DNA of 55,733 nt from Flavobacteriaceae bacterium (GCA_023954685.1 JAGSHF010000002.1:1-55733); one strand, 5' to 3'. Positions 26,609-37,648 are shown, counted from the stretch's first letter. Numbers and translations are program-made. The notes: generated by a model not told the origin, from the letters alone.

Positions 26609-28423
26609 ATGATAGAATTATCTAATCTTGACTATACCCTAATAATTACATTTTTTTCAATAACTCTTTTCATTGGAATTTGGGTTTCAAAAAAATCAGG
26701 AAAAAATTCTGGAGAATTTTTCTTATCAGGAAGAAATATGCCTTGGTGGCTTTTAGGCCTTTCAATGGTGGCCACAACGTTTTCTACAGACACACCAAAT
26801 TTGGTCACAGATATTGTGAGAACCAATGGTGTATCAGGAAACTGGGTTTGGTGGGCTTTTTTAATAACGGGGATGCTTACCGTTTTTGTATATGCAAAGC
26901 TTTGGCGTAAATCTAATGTAAAAACGGATTTGGAGTTTTATGAATTACGTTATGGGGGTAAACCAGCTAGTTTTTTAAGAAAATTCAGAGCGGTGTATTT
27001 GGGTGTTATTTTTAATGTGATTACCATGTCTGCGGTAACATTGGCCGCTATTAAAATAGGTGGTATCATGCTAGGTCTCGAACCGTGGCAAACCGTTGTG
27101 AGTGCGGGATTAATCACTGTAATTTTTAGTGCCTTGGGAGGTTTTAAAGGCGTTGTATATACAGATTTTGTTTTATTCTTTGTCGCTATGGGTGGTGCGA
27201 TAGGGGCTGCATATTATTTGGTGAATTTACCAGAAGTAGGAGGTATTGAGGCTGTAATGAATAATGAAAATGTTATTGATAAACTTTCTATATTACCAGA
27301 TTTTAGCAATACTGAAGCTGTAATAACATTAATGATTATTCCTTTGGCGGTTCAGTGGTGGAGCTCTTGGTATCCTGGTGCAGAACCAGGTGGTGGTGGT
27401 TATATCGCACAAAGAATGTTGGCGGCAAAAGATGAAAATCATGCCATTGGAGCAACGTTTTTCTTTAATATCATGCATTATGCTATTCGTCCTTGGCCAT
27501 GGATTCTAGTGGCTTTAGCATCACTTGTTGTATTCCCAGATTTGGCGAGTATTCAAGAAGCATTTCCTAATATTGCCGAAGATAAATTGGGGCATGATTT
27601 GGCGTATTCAGCCATGTTAACCAAACTGCCATCTGGTTTATTGGGCTTAGTTCTAGCCTCATTAATTGCGGCTTATATGTCCACAATTTCAACCCAACTT
27701 AACTGGGGGTCTTCATATATTGTTTTCGATTTTTACAAACAACAAATTAATCCGCAAGCATCTGAAAAACGTTTGGTTGCTGTAGGACGAATTTCAACCG
27801 TTGTATTAATGGTATTGAGTGCTATTTTAGCTTTGGCCATGCAAAATGCTATGGAGGTTTTTGAAATGATGTTGCTCTTTGGAGCAGGTACAGGTTTAAT
27901 CTTTATTTTAAGATGGTTTTGGTGGCGTATCAATTCATGGACAGAAATTTCAGCTATGTTTGCCTCTGGAATTTTATCGATATCCATAAAGGCAACACCT
28001 CTTGGCGATTATCTTTTTGCTGCCGATACTGGTGTATTTCCAAGTTGGTATGAAATTCCCTTTGTTGTTGTGGTGACCACAACCATTTGGCTTATCGCTA
28101 CATTTATTACGCAGCCAGAATCAAAAGACGTATTAAACAGGTTTTATAAAAAAACACAACCAGGAGGTCCAGGTTGGTCTAAAGTGATTTCAGAAGCCAA
28201 AGCTGATGGGATAGAACTTGTAAAAACCAATGAAGGCTGGAGTGTGCCTTCAGGAATTGCTGCTATGTTATTAGGTTGTGCGTTAATTTACAGCTGTTTG
28301 TTTGCCACAGGGTTTTACATTTATGGCGATTATAATAATGCATTTATATTAACAGGAATAGCAGTAGTTTCAGGATATTTCTTGGTTAAAATGTGGAAAA
28401 AAGTAAGAGCCACTATTTTGTAG
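26609..28423 (+). CDS. Sodium:solute symporter (SSS family)
   Basis: A 604-residue inner-membrane transporter with about 13-14 hydrophobic segments. Family marks include the N-terminal SGRNMPWWLLGLSMVATTFS segment (SSS helix 1, sodium site) and TWIATF-type late helices. Some SSS members carry sugars, so in this locus the likely cargo is GlcNAc or a related amino sugar released by GH20; glucose, sialic acid or a sugar acid cannot be excluded. It follows the LytTR gene with a five-base gap, and only two bases separate its stop from the next gene, making one operon. Confidence 0.9.
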   Translation: MIELSNLDYTLIITFFSITLFIGIWVSKKSGKNSGEFFLSGRNMPWWLLGLSMVATTFSTDTPNLVTDIVRTNGVSGNWVWWAFLITGMLTVFVYAKLWRKSNVKTDLEFYELRYGGKPASFLRKFRAVYLGVIFNVITMSAVTLAAIKIGGIMLGLEPWQTVVSAGLITVIFSALGGFKGVVYTDFVLFFVAMGGAIGAAYYLVNLPEVGGIEAVMNNENVIDKLSILPDFSNTEAVITLMIIPLAVQWWSSWYPGAEPGGGGYIAQRMLAAKDENHAIGATFFFNIMHYAIRPWPWILVALASLVVFPDLASIQEAFPNIAEDKLGHDLAYSAMLTKLPSGLLGLVLASLIAAYMSTISTQLNWGSSYIVFDFYKQQINPQASEKRLVAVGRISTVVLMVLSAILALAMQNAMEVFEMMLLFGAGTGLIFILRWFWWRINSWTEISAMFASGILSISIKATPLGDYLFAADTGVFPSWYEIPFVVVVTTTIWLIATFITQPESKDVLNRFYKKTQPGGPGWSKVISEAKADGIELVKTNEGWSVPSGIAAMLLGCALIYSCLFATGFYIYGDYNNAFILTGIAVVSGYFLVKMWKKVRATIL

Positions 28424-28425
28424 TT

Positions 28426-29508
28426 ATGGCACAACGCATAGAATCGGTTGATATATTAAGAGGCATTACTATTGTGGCTATGATTTTGGTGAATAACCCA
28501 GGGACCTGGGGTGAAGTATACCAACCATTATTACATGCCGATTGGCACGGTCTAACCCCTACAGATTTAATATTTCCGTTTTTTCTATTCATTGTAGGGA
28601 TTTCTATTTTTTTCGCTTATAAGAATAAACCAAACAATATAGAAACCTATAAAAAAATCTCGATTAGAAGTTTAAAGTTAATCGGACTTGGTTTATTTCT
28701 AAATATATTCCTACCCTATGTCCCTTTCCTTAAGGATCTGGAATCGCTGCGTATTCCCGGAGTTTTACAACGTATTGGAGTTGTATTCTTTTTTGCATCG
28801 ATCATATATTTAAATGTAAGCAGGAAAGTTGTTTTTAGAATCGCCATATTTATTTTAATAGGGTATTGGTTGTTTATGGGGTATGTTCCGTTCCCAGATG
28901 GGACTTTACCAACTTTTGACAGGGCACCAAATAATTGGGCGAATTATATAGACTTAAATTTGTTGGGAGAGCATATGTGGAAAGCAGATTATGACCCAGA
29001 AGGTTTATTTAGCACCCTTCCAGCTATTGCAACGAGCTTGTTTGGAATATTGATAGGAGGAACATTGTCTAGTATGAAACACTTAAACACACTTTTTTTA
29101 TGGGCGATTGGGTTTTTAGTAACAGGTTATGTTATGCATTTGGTTTTTCCAATCAACAAGGCCATATGGAGTAGTAGTTTTGTATTAACGACTTGCGGCT
29201 GGGGAACGCTAATTTTAGGATTGATATATTATATTACTGATGTCAAACACATAAAATTTGGTTCAGTTTTTAAATATGCTGGAATGAACGCCATTACAAT
29301 TTTTTTCTTATCAGGATTTGTGGCAAAATTGTTTTACCTTACTAAGGTAGGGAATACGAATATACATGCTTGGCTCTATGATAATTTATTTCGTTATTCA
29401 TTTATTGACGATAAGTTATCATCATTATTATATGCGTTAATGGTAGTGGCGTTTTATCTTATTTTGAGTTATTTGATGTACAGGAAGAAAATTTTTATAA
29501 AAGTTTAA
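28426..29508 (+). CDS. nagX: NagX/HGSNAT-like membrane acyltransferase
   Basis: A 360-residue membrane protein with about ten hydrophobic segments. The ATG at 28426, two bases after the symporter stop, gives the family start RIESVDILRGITIVAMILVN; an in-frame start inside the symporter gene is less likely. The DILRG motif, the His in the HADWHGLTPTDLIFPFFLF segment and the FLFIVG helix match COG4299/DUF5009, which includes human heparan-alpha-glucosaminide N-acetyltransferase and bacterial NagX, a recurrent gene of GlcNAc catabolic clusters. It may transfer acetyl groups across the inner membrane to an amino sugar; the reaction has not been shown here and the symbol is by family only. Confidence 0.82.
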   Translation: MAQRIESVDILRGITIVAMILVNNPGTWGEVYQPLLHADWHGLTPTDLIFPFFLFIVGISIFFAYKNKPNNIETYKKISIRSLKLIGLGLFLNIFLPYVPFLKDLESLRIPGVLQRIGVVFFFASIIYLNVSRKVVFRIAIFILIGYWLFMGYVPFPDGTLPTFDRAPNNWANYIDLNLLGEHMWKADYDPEGLFSTLPAIATSLFGILIGGTLSSMKHLNTLFLWAIGFLVTGYVMHLVFPINKAIWSSSFVLTTCGWGTLILGLIYYITDVKHIKFGSVFKYAGMNAITIFFLSGFVAKLFYLTKVGNTNIHAWLYDNLFRYSFIDDKLSSLLYALMVVAFYLILSYLMYRKKIFIKV

Positions 29509-29512
29509 GCAT

Positions 29513-30235
29513 ATGATTTCAAATGCACAAATACAATTTTTCAAAGAAGAAGGATATTTGGTTGTTAAGGATTTGTTGTCACCGCTAGACGTGTCTTATT
29601 ATAGTGATTTGTATGATGCCTTTCTTGATAATAGTATAAATGCTTCAAAATATAGATCAGATTTATCAGGTGGAACTAATGATACTAAAGAAAAAATCAC
29701 TCAAATTATGGTGCCTAATAAATTGGTGCCTGAGTTAATAGTGAAACCATATCACCAAAAGGCAGAACAAATTGCTAAACAGCTCTTGGGTGATGATATG
29801 GCTTTTGATTTTGATATGCTCATTAACAAAGCGCCAAATACCAACACCATAACACCTTGGCATCAAGATGCTGCATATTGGATAGATATGCCAGATAAAA
29901 GAGCAACAAGTTGTTGGATGGCTATAGATAAGGCATTTAAGGATAATGGCTGTATGTGGTATACACCAAAATCACACTTAGAACCTTTGATGGCCCATGA
30001 ACAAAAAGGTCATAAAGGCGCATTGCAATGCCATGGCTCTGAGTTTGATGCTATATGTGTTGAACTAGAACCAGGATCTTGTGTATTTCATGATGGGCAT
30101 TTATTGCATTATAGTAGAGGTAATGCTACAAACCGACAACGACGCGCGTTTATAACTAATTTTAGACCTCAAGAAATGATAGCTTTAGAGCGGTTAAAAG
30201 GATATGATCATACTGGTGAACGAAAAGTGAAATAA
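29513..30235 (+). CDS. Phytanoyl-CoA dioxygenase (PhyH) family oxygenase
   Basis: A 240-residue Fe(II)/2-oxoglutarate oxygenase-like protein. The metal-binding HxD is in PWHQDAAYWID (about 117-119), with the distal His in CVFHDGHLLHYSRGNA and the 2-oxoglutarate Arg in NRQRRAFI. All three metal ligands and the Arg seem intact, so it is probably active, but PhyH enzymes act on very varied substrates. It overlaps the Gfo/Idh gene by one base and follows nagX by four bases, which suggests a shared step on a sugar-derived compound; this is inference. Confidence 0.85.
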   Translation: MISNAQIQFFKEEGYLVVKDLLSPLDVSYYSDLYDAFLDNSINASKYRSDLSGGTNDTKEKITQIMVPNKLVPELIVKPYHQKAEQIAKQLLGDDMAFDFDMLINKAPNTNTITPWHQDAAYWIDMPDKRATSCWMAIDKAFKDNGCMWYTPKSHLEPLMAHEQKGHKGALQCHGSEFDAICVELEPGSCVFHDGHLLHYSRGNATNRQRRAFITNFRPQEMIALERLKGYDHTGERKVK

Positions 30236-31215
30236 TGCAAGAAACTACAATTCGTTGGGGTGTTATTGGATGTGGTAAGGTGACCGAAGTTAAGAGTGTG
30301 CCTGCATACAAAAACATTGATGGTTTTGAAATACCCGTGGTGATGAGGAGAAATCTAAGCCTCGCAAAGGACTTTGCAAGACGCCATAATATTGAAGATT
30401 ACACCAATGATTCTGATGAACTCATTAACCACCCTAATGTTGATGCCATTTACATTGCAACACCGCCAGATAGTCATCATTATTATGCCATGAAAGTTGC
30501 TAAGGCTGGAAAAATATGCTGTATTGAAAAACCTATGGCACGTAGTTATCAAGAGTGCAAGGAAATAGTAAACGCTTTTAAAAGCAAAGAATTGCCCTTG
30601 TTTGTAGCGTATTACCGAAGGTCTTTGCCACGATTTGAAAAGCTAAAAGTTTTAATTGATTCCGAAGAAATTGGCACTATAAGACATGTTAATTGGAGTT
30701 TTCATAAGCCTAGCAATACTATAGACTTGAGCGGTCAATACAATTGGAGAACTGATATTAAAGTGGCTTATGGTGGATATTTTGATGACTTAGCAAGTCA
30801 TGGTATCGATTTGTTTACACATTTCTTTGGAACGATTAAAGAAGCGTCAGGCATATGTACAAATCAGCAAGGGTTATATACTGCCATGGATACTGTGTCG
30901 GGGAGTTGGTTGCACACCTCTGGAATTTCGGGTTCTGGATATTGGAATTTTGGGGCTTCGGAAAGAAAAGATGACGTTGAACTTATTGGAAATAAAGGTA
31001 AAATCACGTTTTCTATTTTTGATGAACAGCCTATAAGAATAAGTGATAATAATCAACATAGAGAAATTGTAATAAACCATCCAAAACACATTCAATATTA
31101 TCATGTCTTAAATATGAAATCGGCTCTTTTTAATAAAAAGGAACACCCATCTACAGGAAAGACTGCAGCGCACACTAGCTGGGTAATGGACAAAATACTT
31201 GGTAAAATAAAATAA
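30235..31215 (+). CDS. Gfo/Idh/MocA-family oxidoreductase
   Basis: A 326-residue NAD(P)-dependent sugar oxidoreductase. The N-terminal Rossmann fold has GVIGCGKVTEVKSVPAY (about 7-24), the ATPPDSH loop (about 79-85) and the catalytic-lysine motif CCIEKPMA (about 97-104). The C-terminal half carries the mixed-sheet domain with GGYFDDLASHGIDLF. Members oxidise or reduce sugar rings or inositols, or cut glycosides by a redox mechanism; the substrate is unknown. It is the last gene of the operon begun by the kinase and is closed by a strong terminator. Confidence 0.92.
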   Translation: MQETTIRWGVIGCGKVTEVKSVPAYKNIDGFEIPVVMRRNLSLAKDFARRHNIEDYTNDSDELINHPNVDAIYIATPPDSHHYYAMKVAKAGKICCIEKPMARSYQECKEIVNAFKSKELPLFVAYYRRSLPRFEKLKVLIDSEEIGTIRHVNWSFHKPSNTIDLSGQYNWRTDIKVAYGGYFDDLASHGIDLFTHFFGTIKEASGICTNQQGLYTAMDTVSGSWLHTSGISGSGYWNFGASERKDDVELIGNKGKITFSIFDEQPIRISDNNQHREIVINHPKHIQYYHVLNMKSALFNKKEHPSTGKTAAHTSWVMDKILGKIK

Positions 31216-31216
31216 A

Positions 31217-31246
31217 AAAAACGCGAAGCATCAGCTTCGCGTTTTT
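31217..31246. terminator. Strong bidirectional terminator after the GlcNAc-type operon
   Basis: A 13-bp stem: AAAA then ACGCGAAGC (31217-31229), loop ATCA, GCTTCGCGT then TTTT (31234-31246). It lies just after the Gfo/Idh stop codon and just before the end of the leftward atpC gene, so both converge on it. Confidence 0.9.
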
Positions 31247-31266
31247 AAAATATATTGAATAAAATC

Positions 31267-31542
31267 TTAATCTGCTAAGACAATAACTTTATTATCTTTC
31301 ATTTCGATTGTTCCAGAATTAATTGCCAACCATACACCTTTATCAGCTTTAGTAAACTTGGCCTCAACGTCTTCATTAAGTTGAATGTTACCAAAAATTT
31401 TAACGTGACCTGCTTTTAATATAGAAACAATAGGCGCGTGATTCGCTAGCATTTCAAATTCACCATTAACACCTGGAACCGATATTGATTCTACATCTCC
31501 ACTAAATAATGTGGCTTCTGGTGATACAATTTCTAAATACAT
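31267..31542 (-). CDS. atpC: ATP synthase epsilon subunit, short form
   Basis: A 91-residue protein that is only the N-terminal beta-sandwich of F1 epsilon (LEIVSPEATLFSGDVESISVPG, then GEFEMLANHAPIVSILKAG). The helical C-terminal domain, which inhibits ATP hydrolysis in E. coli epsilon (139 residues), is absent; short forms are usual in this group. It joins the central stalk at the cytoplasmic face. It follows atpD after 99 bases that contain two tandem hairpins. No other ATP synthase genes are in this window. Confidence 0.93.
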   Translation of the reverse strand: MYLEIVSPEATLFSGDVESISVPGVNGEFEMLANHAPIVSILKAGHVKIFGNIQLNEDVEAKFTKADKGVWLAINSGTIEMKDNKVIVLAD

Positions 31543-31581
31543 AGTTAAACTTGTTTAACTACCCTGAATTTTGACCAGGGT
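31543..31581 (-). promoter_or_regulatory. Tandem hairpins abutting the atpC start codon
   Basis: Two adjacent inverted repeats: AGTTAAAC (31543-31550) / GTTTAACT (31553-31560) with a two-base loop, and ACCCTG (31561-31566) / CAGGGT (31576-31581) with a nine-base loop. In the atpD-atpC mRNA the first stem ends exactly at the atpC AUG, so it could limit or tune epsilon translation. There is no T-run after them on the minus strand. Confidence 0.5.
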
Positions 31582-31641
31582 CTTTTTATTTATTGTTTTA
31601 ACTTTTTTGAGATACTGAAACTATTACAGCATTAGCTTATG

Positions 31642-33248
<1,607 letters not shown>

Positions 33249-33271
33249 TTTTTTTAGCTTTTTTGAGCATT

Positions 33272-33302
33272 AAAAAACACCTTCAAAATGAAGGTGTTTT
33301 TT
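33272..33302. terminator. Terminator after the SGNH hydrolase gene
   Basis: A perfect 13-bp stem, 33272-33284 (A6 then CACCTTC) with 33290-33302 (GAAGGTG then T6), loop AAAAT. It lies 20 bases beyond the stop of the leftward SGNH hydrolase and separates it from atpD. Confidence 0.85.
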
Positions 33303-33322
33303 AAATAAATATTTTTCAATAA

Positions 33323-34822
33323 TTACTGTAATAAAGGTGAATAATTTGTTGGGTATTCGCCTATATCCAATAAATTACCTGAAGCTTCAAAATTAGAACC
33401 ATAGGTTACATCAATAGCTTTCATAAATTCATTAGCAACCTCTGCATAACCTCGTGTAGTTAAATGTACACCATCAGTAGAAAACATACCACCACTTACT
33501 AAAGCAGAAGTTAGAATAAAATTACCTGATACAATACCTGTATCATTTAATTCATTTAATAATGCATTAGCATCAACAAAAGCTAAGCCTGCTTGTGCAG
33601 TAGCAGCTTCTATGGTTGCATTAAAATTATCTACCGCAGTTTTAATCTCATCTTGTTCAGAAGGCACTAATACCCATTTGTCAGCCAAAGGTATGGCAAC
33701 ACCATTTACTGTTAAAGGATTTCCAGGCACAGCTTCAGTGCCAATAAATGACCCGGCTGTAAGCACCAATAAATCATCCGCTGTAGCTTGTCTGTAATTT
33801 GGTAAGCCTAAAGCTGATAAATCTGTAAGGCTTTCGTCTTCTATAACTACTGAATTTGTTTTAGATTCTTCAAACATAACAGTTCTTGCAGCAGCTTCAT
33901 CAGCAGTTATTAATCCGCCAGCTAGAGCCAATTGCAATCCTCCGTTATATTGTGCATAGGCCCCATTAACTACTGCAGCCGTTGCAGCATCAAGTGGAAC
34001 AACATCATGAGTTACTGCAGTAAAAAAAGCGATATCTGTAACATAAGGAATGTTAGCCACTACGCCTTTCGCACCACCTGTAGTCAATGTATTAATCAAG
34101 GTCGTAATTGCAAAATCAAAGGTTGGTTGATCCGTAATTGCACTAATCGTACCATCACCTCCGTTTGTTGCATAGTTTAGCACATCGTTATTACCAATCC
34201 ATAATGAAAAGAAAGAAGGCGCTTGTGCCATTGCTAGTTCTAAAATACTGGCATTTGGCGTTGCGCCGGTCATGCGCACAAAATAGGGGTTAGCATTGGG
34301 TAAGTTCGTAATATTTCCATACCCAGGCGCTAATAAATGAAAGCTTCTGGCACCGGGAACACCCATATTATTGAATGGACCAGTAGGATTGTTTAACACA
34401 ATATCAGTTGTTACTGTTACAGGCCCTATAACACTTTCAAGAGGAACTGGGCTTGATAGGCCAGTAACCACAAATCTTGGATTAAAGCCAGGTATTCTAT
34501 TTCCTGCTAATGCCAACCCACCAAAATTATCATTGACTAACGGCTGTGTAAAACTACCACCCCCAATCAATGCAAATTTATCTGATAAAAGTTTTGGAAA
34601 TGAACTTTGTTGGGCAGCTAAAAACAAGGTAGCATCTGAAAAACCAGAAGTTAACGAATTACCTAATGCTACATAATTTGAAAAATCTGCGGATCCAGCT
34701 GAAAGCTCTGGAAGTGTTTCAGGGGTTGATGATGAGGAATCATCATCACTACTACATGCTGTAAACCCTAAAAGGATAGCTAACAACAGTAAATATTTTG
34801 TATTTATAAGATTCTTTTTCAT
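33323..34822 (-). CDS. SGNH/GDSL hydrolase lipoprotein
   Basis: A 499-residue lipoprotein: signal peptide with lipobox Cys23 (LLGFTAC), then a Ser/Asp-rich linker. The catalytic Ser57 lies in block I (YVALGNSLTSG), the GND-type block III in LWIGNNDVLNY, and Asp450/His453 in DGVHLTTRGYA, so the active site looks complete. There is an insert of about 150 residues relative to minimal SGNH enzymes. It would cut an ester (lipid, acetyl group or carbohydrate ester) at the outer membrane. It follows the TonB receptor gene with a four-base gap, so both are one operon and probably share a substrate. Confidence 0.9.
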   Translation of the reverse strand: MKKNLINTKYLLLLAILLGFTACSSDDDSSSSTPETLPELSAGSADFSNYVALGNSLTSGFSDATLFLAAQQSSFPKLLSDKFALIGGGSFTQPLVNDNFGGLALAGNRIPGFNPRFVVTGLSSPVPLESVIGPVTVTTDIVLNNPTGPFNNMGVPGARSFHLLAPGYGNITNLPNANPYFVRMTGATPNASILELAMAQAPSFFSLWIGNNDVLNYATNGGDGTISAITDQPTFDFAITTLINTLTTGGAKGVVANIPYVTDIAFFTAVTHDVVPLDAATAAVVNGAYAQYNGGLQLALAGGLITADEAAARTVMFEESKTNSVVIEDESLTDLSALGLPNYRQATADDLLVLTAGSFIGTEAVPGNPLTVNGVAIPLADKWVLVPSEQDEIKTAVDNFNATIEAATAQAGLAFVDANALLNELNDTGIVSGNFILTSALVSGGMFSTDGVHLTTRGYAEVANEFMKAIDVTYGSNFEASGNLLDIGEYPTNYSPLLQ

Positions 34823-34826
34823 GATA

Positions 34827-37553
34827 TTATAAGTTGTTAATGATTATAGATGCGTAATACATTGAACCAATGTACCCTGTACCAATTGCTGTGAAATACT
34901 CATCACCAAGCATATTGGTAGCACCTATTTTAAACATTGATTTAAGTTTAGGAACTCTGTAATTTATTTGCATATCTAAGGTATGATAAGCTGGTATGGT
35001 GCCATCACCAAATGTTGCTTGCCATTCATAAGTGTCACTCCATCTCCACGCCACATTAAATCCGAAGTTTTCAAAAACATTGACATTTCCAAGGGATAAT
35101 TTTACCTTGTGTTCTGGCGTGTTAAAACTTGTTCTAAAATCTGGATTGGCCTCTTGGTCGAAATCTTCTTTGGCATAAGTATAATTTGCCCCTAAATCAT
35201 AATTCCCGAGAACTTTTGTTGATAATCCAATGGCAGCACCATATGAATTGACATTTACGCTCGAGTTGGTATACGTTTGCCATACGGCTACATCGCCATT
35301 CTGTAATGCCGCTAATGACAAACCACCATCACCTGCTACACCATATAAAGGTGCAATAACACGTTCGTTTGAAATGAAATCTTTATAAGAATTGTAATAC
35401 ACACTTGCATCTACAATTAACTTGTTCAACTTACCACGATACCCTACTTCAAAAGAACTTACTTGTTCTGGTTTCACCAATTCAATATTTGAAACTGTAG
35501 GCGCTCCAGCTTGCGCAGAAGCAAATGAATACGTAGGCCCATAGGCAGTTGCACCCGTTATTGTTGTACTTGAAGGCTGCCCTAGTAATTGTCCAGCAGC
35601 AGAAATCGGGTAGGTCTGAGAATAACGACTTGGATTAGATTCTGCAGATCCAATAAGTGTATAAGGGCCTGCATTTAATCCAATAAATAAATCTTGAGTT
35701 GTTGGGTTTCTAAAACCTGTTTGGTAGGAACCACGTATGTTATGATTTTCATTAACGGTAAATCCAGCAGACAATCTCGGCGATAAGAAGCCGTCAAATA
35801 ATTCAGATTTATCGTAACGAATAGAACCTGTAAGTTTTAAATCTATAGACTCACTTAATTCTAAACTTTTTTGGATTTGTGTGTACACGCCCATTTCAGA
35901 ATAGGTAATAGGACCACTAGCATCTGTATAAATGGTTCCAAATGAGTTGAGGTCATATTGTCTAAACGAACCACCCACTTGAATTTCAGCCCAGTCAATC
36001 ACATGGCTTAAGTTGTAGTTGGCATCGGCGTGATAGTATTTAGATTCATCTTGAAATTTAGATCCTGTAGCTAGATTAGGATCGTTAATGCTTTTTTCAA
36101 ATGCCGCTTTAAATTCAGGAGACCCTGGCAAAAAACGCCCACTTTCAGCCTGCGCTCTTGCGGCGGCATGCGCTTGTGCTTCATTAGCACCGCCAAGCGT
36201 TGCGCCAACATAAGTCCCAATATACTCCTGAAACCACTGCGTGTCGCCTTTCCATTCTCTATTGATTTGAATACCTGTTACCGTCATATCATAAGAATCA
36301 CCCGCATTATCCGCAACGACATACCCGCGAACAAAGAAATTATCGTTTTTAACTTCTAATTTGTGTTGTGATTGAAAAAAGTTGTCAATATTATATCTGT
36401 TAGATCCTTGATAGATGGTCGATCCTGTTCCAACTTTACCAACATAGGAAACTTCAAAATCATTTTCCCACGGCCTGTAATACAGTCCCCAATCCGCTTT
36501 AACGCTTTCAGCATTATAATCGGTCAAATCACTTTCATTATAACCAGTTCTACTCACTACAACGTCTGGTACTATACCAACACCTCCCGCTGAAGCTCTA
36601 ATATTTGCAGATACTTCATCACCATAAACATTATAACCATCGTAGCCTACACTAGCTCTGGTATCTCCAGTTCCTGGCTTTCCAGCATAATTAGTAGCTG
36701 CCCAATCCGTTCCTTTAAGCCATCCAAAGTTAACTTTACCCGCAAATTTCTCACTGAATTTATGTGCTGCTCTAAAGCCTACATCTGTATAATTATTATC
36801 ACCAGCAGCTTCTTGAGAGGTAAGTCCTATTTTAAATGAAGCACTAATACCTTGGTGGTCAAATGGGCTTTTACTGGTCATGAATAAGATCCCATTAAAT
36901 GCGTTTGCCCCATATAGTGCAGAAGATGCACCTGGAAGTAATTCTACACTTTGAACATCTGTTTCAACCATACCAACTAAATTCCCGATAGGAAAGTTTA
37001 AAGCAGGTGTCGAATTGTCCATACCGTCAACCAACTGCATGAATCTCGTGTTTGAAAACGTAGCAAAACCTCTAGTATTTATAGATTTAAACGTTAAACT
37101 GTTGGTATTAACATCTACACCTTTAAGGTTCTCTAATCCACCATAGAAATCCGCCGATGCAGTATTCTTAATTTCTTTTAAACCAAAACGTTCTACAGTA
37201 ACCGGAGATTCAAAAATACGCTCAGGCGTTCTGGAAGCCGAAATTACGATCTCATCTAATTCGGTACCCTCTTTTAATGTGAAATTTATGGTTTGAGGGT
37301 TTGTGGTTACTTCTTGAGTTACAGTTTCAAATCCAACACTACTAGCTTGGATAGAAAAAGGAGGGTTTTGGTCTACAGTTAGTGTGTAGTTTCCATCAAA
37401 ATCGGTTATTGTACCTGTAGTTGTTCCAATAACTATCACATTGGCACCTGGTAAAGGTAGCCCTGTGTTATCGGTCACAATACCCTTAACTGTTGTTTGG
37501 GCAAAAGAAAAAGCTCCGAAACACAGTAGTAAAATCTTTACAATCGTTCTCAT
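34827..37553 (-). CDS. TonB-dependent receptor with N-terminal CarboxypepD-like domain
   Basis: A 908-residue outer-membrane receptor. Signal peptide (cleavage near SFA-QT, residue 18), carboxypeptidase-regulatory-like domain (about 20-97, VKGIVTDNTGLPLPGANV), a TonB-box-like DEIVISASRTPE, plug domain (about 115-230, with LLPGASSALYGANAFNGIL) and a barrel. There is no SusD partner; instead the following gene is an SGNH hydrolase lipoprotein. The imported substrate is unknown and the fatty-acid or ester type is a guess. It is preceded by a long perfect inverted repeat that separates it from glmS. Confidence 0.92.
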   Translation of the reverse strand: MRTIVKILLLCFGAFSFAQTTVKGIVTDNTGLPLPGANVIVIGTTTGTITDFDGNYTLTVDQNPPFSIQASSVGFETVTQEVTTNPQTINFTLKEGTELDEIVISASRTPERIFESPVTVERFGLKEIKNTASADFYGGLENLKGVDVNTNSLTFKSINTRGFATFSNTRFMQLVDGMDNSTPALNFPIGNLVGMVETDVQSVELLPGASSALYGANAFNGILFMTSKSPFDHQGISASFKIGLTSQEAAGDNNYTDVGFRAAHKFSEKFAGKVNFGWLKGTDWAATNYAGKPGTGDTRASVGYDGYNVYGDEVSANIRASAGGVGIVPDVVVSRTGYNESDLTDYNAESVKADWGLYYRPWENDFEVSYVGKVGTGSTIYQGSNRYNIDNFFQSQHKLEVKNDNFFVRGYVVADNAGDSYDMTVTGIQINREWKGDTQWFQEYIGTYVGATLGGANEAQAHAAARAQAESGRFLPGSPEFKAAFEKSINDPNLATGSKFQDESKYYHADANYNLSHVIDWAEIQVGGSFRQYDLNSFGTIYTDASGPITYSEMGVYTQIQKSLELSESIDLKLTGSIRYDKSELFDGFLSPRLSAGFTVNENHNIRGSYQTGFRNPTTQDLFIGLNAGPYTLIGSAESNPSRYSQTYPISAAGQLLGQPSSTTITGATAYGPTYSFASAQAGAPTVSNIELVKPEQVSSFEVGYRGKLNKLIVDASVYYNSYKDFISNERVIAPLYGVAGDGGLSLAALQNGDVAVWQTYTNSSVNVNSYGAAIGLSTKVLGNYDLGANYTYAKEDFDQEANPDFRTSFNTPEHKVKLSLGNVNVFENFGFNVAWRWSDTYEWQATFGDGTIPAYHTLDMQINYRVPKLKSMFKIGATNMLGDEYFTAIGTGYIGSMYYASIIINNL

Positions 37554-37648
37554 TTTTGGGATTTAAATTATTTTTATGCGCCCAATATATAGATATATAA
37601 TGTGATTGCAATAGAAAAACACAAAAACTTATGCGTGCATAGTAAATT

